Shown one piece after another: positions 59,458 to 64,000 of a DNA stretch of 64,000 nucleotides. The notes beneath the pieces were generated by a model. The model made no database searches, had not been told where the DNA came from, and worked only from the letters and a program-made list of their open reading frames with translations. The stretch lies in contig CBDCZB010000005.1 in the NCBI GenBank assembly GCA_965224415.1, forward strand, positions 434,001 to 498,000, written 5' to 3'. The stretch is from DAOUJI01 sp965224415 (GTDB lineage Bacteria; Chloroflexota; Dehalococcoidia; Lucifugimonadales; JAGWBF01). The stretch's first letter is position 1. Every line of letters starts with the position of its first letter. The position numbers and the translations under genes are program-made.

Positions 59458-60759
59458 TTACTCTCCCGGACCCGACGCTCCCCCGGAGTGGCGTGGGTGT
59501 TGGAAGCGGAAGTTGTCCATCTTTATCAGATTGAAATAGGAACCGAACCGGTCCGGGTCTTCAACCAGGTCCAGGGGGTCCAACGGCTCGTCCTCACTGT
59601 CGAACACCTTTATCAGGTCGTAGACGGTGTTCCGCTCGGCGGGCGCTTTTCCGGCGTTGCGAATTAGCTCCCGGAACTGGCTGGGCTTCACCAGTTGTCC
59701 GTACTGGGCTCCTGCCGACGTTGAGATGCTCTCATTGATGAGGGTGCCTCCCAGGTCGTTGACACCGGCGTTGAGCATCACCTGAGAGAAGCGGAGACTC
59801 TCTTTGACCCAGGACACCTGCAGGTTGGGGATGCAGTTGTCCAGCATCAGCCTGGATATTGCGTGCACCTTGAGTACGTCGTTGCCGGAGGGGCCCGTGC
59901 GCACGTTGTCCACAAGGCTCTTGCTGTACATGGGAGCCTCGGAGTAGACGAAGCTCAGGGGTACGAACTCGGTGAATCCGCCCGTGCCCTTCTGAATATC
60001 CCGTATCTTGGCGATGTGCCGGGCGATGTGCTCCGGGGTCTCCACGTGGCCGTACATGATGGTGGAGGTGGTGGGGATGCCCAGCTCGTGGGCCGTGGTG
60101 ATGACCTCTACCCACTGGTCTACGGTGATTCGGCCAGGGGATATGCGGTCCCGCATCTCCTGGTCCAGTATCTCCGCAGAGGTCCCGGGTAGGCTGCCCA
60201 CGCCTGCGTCCCTCAGCCCTATGAGGTAGTCCTTGATGGAGCATTTCGACCGCACCGAGCCGTACAGGACCTCCTCGGGAGAGAAGCCGTGGACGTGGAT
60301 ATCGGGAAGCTCGGACTTTATGGTCTCGCATAGCTTGATATAGAGGTCTCCTTCCATCTGAGGAGGCAGTCCGGCCTGAACGCACACCTCCGTGGCGCCC
60401 AGGTCCCAGGCTTCTTTGGCCCGGCGGATAACCTCGCTCACGGGCAGGAAGTATCCCTCTTCTTGACGATGGTCTCGGCTGAACGCGCAGAAGCCGCACC
60501 GCTTGATGCACACGTTGGTGAAGTTGATGTTCCTGTTGACGACGTAGGTGACGATGTCGCCGACCCGCCGCCGGCGCAACTCGTCCGCCGCCATCACCAG
60601 TGCGTTTAGCTCCAGCCCGGAGGCGTCGAATAGAAAGACAGCGTCGTCCACCGAGATGTCGTGCCCGTCCAGGGCCGAGCCAAGGATTCGGGCCACCCCG
60701 GTGTCGATGCCCTTCAGCATGTGCTCAAGGGCGTGTCCGTTGCCGTTGTTAGCTGGCAT
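59458..60759 (-). CDS. cofH: FO synthase subunit 2 CofH
   Basis: This 433-aa radical-SAM enzyme joins tyrosine-derived hydroxybenzyl and the ring precursor to make Fo. The cluster motif is NFTNVCIKRCGFCAFSR (CxxxCxxC). EVCVQAGLPPQM, GSLPGTSAEILDQEMR and HELGIPTTSTIMYGHVETPEH are CofH segments. It overlaps cofG by 11 bp, so the two halves are separate chains and coupled, unlike the fused FbiC. Confidence 0.94.
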   Translation of the reverse strand: MPANNGNGHALEHMLKGIDTGVARILGSALDGHDISVDDAVFLFDASGLELNALVMAADELRRRRVGDIVTYVVNRNINFTNVCIKRCGFCAFSRDHRQEEGYFLPVSEVIRRAKEAWDLGATEVCVQAGLPPQMEGDLYIKLCETIKSELPDIHVHGFSPEEVLYGSVRSKCSIKDYLIGLRDAGVGSLPGTSAEILDQEMRDRISPGRITVDQWVEVITTAHELGIPTTSTIMYGHVETPEHIARHIAKIRDIQKGTGGFTEFVPLSFVYSEAPMYSKSLVDNVRTGPSGNDVLKVHAISRLMLDNCIPNLQVSWVKESLRFSQVMLNAGVNDLGGTLINESISTSAGAQYGQLVKPSQFRELIRNAGKAPAERNTVYDLIKVFDSEDEPLDPLDLVEDPDRFGSYFNLIKMDNFRFQHPRHSGGASGPGE

Positions 60760-62083
60760 AGCGGTCTATGCCCCCTTTCACGTACCCTTCGTCGTCGGAA
60801 AGGGAGAAGACCCGTTCTCGGAGGGACTCAGGGATGAATTCGGCGCCGCCCGTGATGTATTCGGGGTAGACGGGCAGGCGCGGCCTCAGGTTGAAGCCCA
60901 GAGCTTCAGTGTTCTGCCGTAGGTCAGCTATCTGGGGCCATGGGGCTTCGGGGTTCACGAAGTCTATGGTAAGGGGAGAAACACCTCCCCAGTCGTTTAT
61001 TCCGGCCATAAGGTATATGGGATAGTCGTCATAGCTCAGGTTGGGGGGCACCTGTAGGTTCACGGTGGGCCCGAGAATGAGGCGAGCCGCAGCGGTCGTC
61101 CACAGCAGGTCCTCCGTGGAGGCGTCCATCTGGTCGGCCATAGGAGTCTGAGGCTTGGCTCGGAAGTTCTGGATGATGACTTCCTGTATGTGGCCGTAAC
61201 GCCGGTGAAGTTCCCGGAGCTCCAGCAGGGACTCCACCCGCTCCCGGCGGGTCTCTCCTATGCCTATCAGAATTCCGGTTGTGAAGGCCACCTTTTGCTC
61301 TCCGGCTATCTCCAGCGTCTTGACCCGTACGCTGGGCCTCTTGCTGGGAGCGTGTTCATGGGGGCCGCCCGCCTCGGAAAGCCGTGGGCTGAGGCTCTCC
61401 ACCATGATTCCCATCGACGCGTTCACGTCCCGCAGATGCGCCATTTCCCGGCGGCTCATGGTCCCGGGGTTGGCGTGGGGCAGCAGGGAGGTCTCTTCCA
61501 GCACCAGCTTGCTCACGTGGGCCAGGTAGTCCAGGGTGGTCTTGAAGCCGTGGGCCTTCAGCCACTCGCCAGCTTCGGGATACCGTTGCTCCGGGCGTTC
61601 TCCCAGCGTGAACAGGGCTTCCGTGCATCCCAACTCGGCCCCCTTCCGGGCCACGTCCAAGACCTCCGACGGCGTCATGTACAGCCTGGAGGCCTGGTCG
61701 GGAGACTGGCGGAAGGTGCAATATCCGCAGAAGTCGCGGCACAGGTGGGTTAGTGGAATGAACACCTTGGGCGAAAAAGTGACGTCCCGCCCTCGGCCCT
61801 GGTCTCGGATGATGGATGCCACTCGGCAAAGATGGGCCAGGTCCGGGGCGTCAGAGTCTACGAATGTGAAACACTGCTCCGGAGACAGGTCTTCTCCATG
61901 AAGGGCGGCGTCCAGCGCCTTCTGCACAGGGCCGGAGGCCTCGGTCGCAGGCGCGTCCTCAAATGCCAGGAGGTCGGCCGCCCGCCGGGGACCCGGACGG
62001 TCCGCCGTGGGCGCCAGGGGCGTTGTCGCTCTAGATCCGTAGTGTGACATATCTCTCGCAGAGCAGGATGTGTGGTCAGGCAT
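60749..62083 (-). CDS. cofG: FO synthase subunit 1 CofG
   Basis: This protein of up to 444 aa is the second radical-SAM half of Fo synthase. HLCRDFCGYCTFRQSP holds the CxxxCxxC cluster motif. EALFTLGERPEQRYPEA, SLLPHANPGTMSRREM and FRAKPQTPM are typical CofG segments. The first 60 residues are not conserved, and an internal ATG at 62050 (GAGAG before it) may be the real start. It is the first gene of cofG-cofH-cofD-cofC. The glutamate ligase cofE is not in the window. Confidence 0.93.
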   Translation of the reverse strand: MPDHTSCSARDMSHYGSRATTPLAPTADRPGPRRAADLLAFEDAPATEASGPVQKALDAALHGEDLSPEQCFTFVDSDAPDLAHLCRVASIIRDQGRGRDVTFSPKVFIPLTHLCRDFCGYCTFRQSPDQASRLYMTPSEVLDVARKGAELGCTEALFTLGERPEQRYPEAGEWLKAHGFKTTLDYLAHVSKLVLEETSLLPHANPGTMSRREMAHLRDVNASMGIMVESLSPRLSEAGGPHEHAPSKRPSVRVKTLEIAGEQKVAFTTGILIGIGETRRERVESLLELRELHRRYGHIQEVIIQNFRAKPQTPMADQMDASTEDLLWTTAAARLILGPTVNLQVPPNLSYDDYPIYLMAGINDWGGVSPLTIDFVNPEAPWPQIADLRQNTEALGFNLRPRLPVYPEYITGGAEFIPESLRERVFSLSDDEGYVKGGIDRYAS

Positions 62084-62124
62084 ACAATTCTACATGCAAC
62101 GGCTGACGGCGTGAATACGCGCCG

Positions 62125-62808
62125 TTACGGCCTCGGCGTGTAATCAGTGGGTCTCATCAGATAGGCTTGGTAGTCCACCAGTATGGGGCCGTCCTTCTCG
62201 GAATCGTCCCGGGCCTTGTGCCATTCGGGGTCGGTTACCATCCCGACCCAGTTCTCCTCCCGCTTCTCGATGCTTTCGAAGCCCAGCATCCAGACGATAC
62301 GGTTGTTGGTGCCCACGTCGTCGGTCCAGAACCCGACCGTCTCCATGCCATGCTTTTGGAGCAGTCCGATGGCGTGGTTGGCGAAACGGGCGTGAAGGTT
62401 GGGGAGTTTGCCGGGGACGGCGTTGTAGTAGCGCAACTCGACCACATTGGACTTGTCGCTCCAATGGGGCGACGGAAAGTAGTCGGTGGTCCGCATGAGG
62501 GTGTTGTGCACCCTGGAGGTGAGAGGGCCGTCGACTTCCGAGGCGGCCCGCGCCTCCAGCCATTCCGGGTCCCTTTGGAAGGATCCCCAGATTCGCTCCC
62601 GCTCGGCCATGTTCTCGAAGGTGGTGACATAGATGAGGCGCATATTGGCGTTGTTGGCCATCGCCGACATGTTGACCTCTTCCGTCCAGAAGCCGAATAT
62701 TCCCACGCCGTGCTTTTTGAACAGACCGATGGTGTGGTCTGCGAAACGCCGGTGCAGGGCGTCAAATTTGCCGGGCGCGGGTTCGTAAATCCGAAGCTCG
62801 TAAATCAT
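62125..62808 (-). CDS. NIPSNAP-family protein, two domains
   Basis: This 227-aa protein has two ferredoxin-like NIPSNAP domains in tandem. Domain one begins MIYELRIYEPAPGKFDALHRRF with HGVGIFGFWTEEV; domain two begins VVELRYYNAVPGKLPNLHARF with HGMETVGFWTDDV. Each ends with a W-x-x-x-x-x-DPEW block. Family function is unknown, though related dabb-type folds bind or cleave small molecules. It precedes cofG by about 40 bp. Confidence 0.85.
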   Translation of the reverse strand: MIYELRIYEPAPGKFDALHRRFADHTIGLFKKHGVGIFGFWTEEVNMSAMANNANMRLIYVTTFENMAERERIWGSFQRDPEWLEARAASEVDGPLTSRVHNTLMRTTDYFPSPHWSDKSNVVELRYYNAVPGKLPNLHARFANHAIGLLQKHGMETVGFWTDDVGTNNRIVWMLGFESIEKREENWVGMVTDPEWHKARDDSEKDGPILVDYQAYLMRPTDYTPRP

Positions 62809-62851
62809 AGCTGCCTCCCGAATGGTGTGGGCCGTTGGGGACGGGCCGCTG

Positions 62852-63514
62852 TTACCGGCCTATTCCTGTAGGTTTCATTATGCGCGTCTCCCAGGACCCC
62901 ACTATCTCGCCGTCCTTGATGGACTCGGCCAACACGCCGGGCCACTCGTCGTCGGTCCTGAAAGAGTTCCAACACTGTTCCCGGTGGGCCAGGCTGTCGT
63001 AGCCCACGATCCAGACCAACCGGGTGGAATCGCCCACCAGCTCTGTCCAGTAACCCACCACGTTCATGCCGTGCTTCCGGAGCAGCCGGTCCGAGTGGTC
63101 TGCGAACCTCTTGTTCAGGGCGGGCAGTTTGCCAGGCGTGGCATAGTAGAGTCTCAGTTCGTGTATGGCGTTTGTGCTGAAGTCCGGCGTCGGAGAATAG
63201 TATGTGGGCTCCAGGACCACGTTGTGGACCCGCTGTATGATCTCTCCGAGTTGAACGGCGTCATCGGCCGTCCTCGGTAGCCATTCCGGGTCGGCGCGAA
63301 AACCCGCCAGCGCCTTGTTTCTTTCCTCCATGGTCTCGTATATCCAGAAGTAGGTTATCTTGCTGCCGCGGCCTATGTCGTCGGTCCAGAAACCGTCGCT
63401 CCTTAGGCCGTGCTTCTCGAACAGCCTCCGGGCCAGCTTCAGACGGTCCACCTCTTTCGCCTGGTTCCCGGGTGTCGTGTAGTACTCACGAAGCTCGTAC
63501 AGCATTGGCCCCAC
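62852..63514 (-). CDS. NIPSNAP-family protein, two domains
   Basis: This 220-aa protein is a paralogue of the neighbour. Domain one: LYELREYYTTPGNQAKEVDRL and HGLRSDGFWTDDI. Domain two: IHELRLYYATPGKLPALNKRF and HGMNVVGYWTEL. It lies 43 bp upstream of the other NIPSNAP gene, same strand. Confidence 0.85.
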   Translation of the reverse strand: MGPMLYELREYYTTPGNQAKEVDRLKLARRLFEKHGLRSDGFWTDDIGRGSKITYFWIYETMEERNKALAGFRADPEWLPRTADDAVQLGEIIQRVHNVVLEPTYYSPTPDFSTNAIHELRLYYATPGKLPALNKRFADHSDRLLRKHGMNVVGYWTELVGDSTRLVWIVGYDSLAHREQCWNSFRTDDEWPGVLAESIKDGEIVGSWETRIMKPTGIGR

Positions 63515-63718
63515 CTACCTAGACTGAATGTTGCCCCTGGCCCAATTGCCCCCTCTCCCCCGACGGGAGGGGTTGGTGGGCCTGCCCTGAGCCTGCCGAA
63601 GGGGTGAGGGTTGGCGCCCTCTGGATTCCGGCCTCCGCCGGAATGACGGGCCTCTGCCGGCGCCGCCTATTTGGAACTTGCCGTCTGTTTCATGGCTTCG
63701 ATACTGAAACGGTCCTCG
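63515..63718. repeat. Cluster of three nested dispersed repeats
   Basis: About 200 bp without a gene. CCCCCTCTCCCCCGACGGGAGGGGTTGGTGGG (63549-63580) continues to TGAGGG (63605-63610) only after an insertion of CCTGCCCTGAGCCTGCCGAAGG (from 63581). A third element, CTGGATTCCGGCCTCCGCCGGAATGACGG, lies at 63621-63649. Confidence 0.55.
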
Positions 63719-64000
63719 CTAGAAGCGAAGAGGCGCGAGAATCCGCCTCTCCGGGTAAGCGACGAGCTCCCCGTTCTTCGTGGACTCCGCGGCCACGCCA
63801 GGCCACTCCTCGTCGGTCCTGAAGGAGTTCCAGCACTCCTCCCGGTGGGCCAGGCTGTCAAACTCAATGACCCACACCAGCTGGTTGGACGTTCCGAAAG
63901 CCTCGGTCCAATACGCCAGCACGTTCATTCCGTGTCTGCGCAAAATCCGATCGGAGTTGTCCTGGAAGCGTCGGTTCAGGTCTGCCAGCTTCCCCGGCAC
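63719..64000 (-). CDS. NIPSNAP-family protein, partial
   Basis: The frame is open at the right edge, so only the last 93 or so residues are seen. PGKLADLNRRFQDNSDRILRRHGMNVLAYWTEAF and the block REECWNSFRTDEEWPGVAAES closely match the second domain of the gene at 62852-63514. It is a third tandem copy. Confidence 0.8.
   Translation of the reverse strand: MPGKLADLNRRFQDNSDRILRRHGMNVLAYWTEAFGTSNQLVWVIEFDSLAHREECWNSFRTDEEWPGVAAESTKNGELVAYPERRILAPLRF

Overview
The window looks like a contig from an uncultivated, GC-rich (roughly 60%) bacterium. It most resembles a Chloroflexota lineage of the Dehalococcoidia/SAR202 type. That assignment is an inference from gene content: a full set of F420-precursor genes, a non-Tat reductive-dehalogenase-like corrinoid protein, tandem NIPSNAP proteins, a 5S rRNA gene that stands alone, and many genes starting with TTG or GTG behind strong Shine-Dalgarno sites. 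No marker gene in the window proves it.

Layout. 1-5.2 kb: unexplained repeats, tRNA-Met, a PLP aminotransferase, a GNAT acetyltransferase, a thioredoxin/NHL-repeat protein whose frame is interrupted by one TGA, and an MFS transporter. 5.4-12.7 kb: a core block with gyrB, pyrE, nadD, obgE, dnaA and fmt. 12.7-17.5 kb: a DUF3800-like protein, ribosomal protein L25, a moeB-like E1 enzyme paired with a cysteine synthase, and a membrane protein. 17.7-28.9 kb: an HK97-type phage head module on the minus strand (zinc ribbon, terminase, portal, protease, capsid, connector, tail-completion protein). It has no tail, lysis or integrase genes nearby and is split by two large lipoprotein genes. 29.2-36.4 kb: the reductive-dehalogenase-like protein, radA, a DUF429 protein, clpC and the solitary 5S rRNA. 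36.6-38.1 kb: a lower-GC insert with a PIN-domain nuclease and an unfamiliar partner gene. 38.1-48.7 kb: moaE/moaD, then argJ-argB-UPF0182-argD-argG-argH-rpe. 48.7-55.5 kb: rpmB, fakA-like, recG, a VOC protein and argS. 55.5-64 kb: fabI, then an F420 block read leftward (cofG-cofH-cofD-cofC-small CxxC protein-luciferase-like oxidoreductase), with three NIPSNAP genes upstream of it.

The strongest unexpected signal is the TGA in the thioredoxin/NHL gene. It replaces the first cysteine of the redox CxxC motif, the reading frame continues on both sides, and a perfect 7-bp hairpin with a G in its 4-nt loop lies 18 nt downstream. That fits a bacterial SECIS element, so the gene probably encodes a selenoprotein. 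Other points worth checking are a DnaA whose DNA-recognition signature is altered, in a region with no canonical DnaA boxes but with 9-mer repeats beside dnaA; a MoaD with two residues after its Gly-Gly; and the lipoprotein cargo inside the phage head module.
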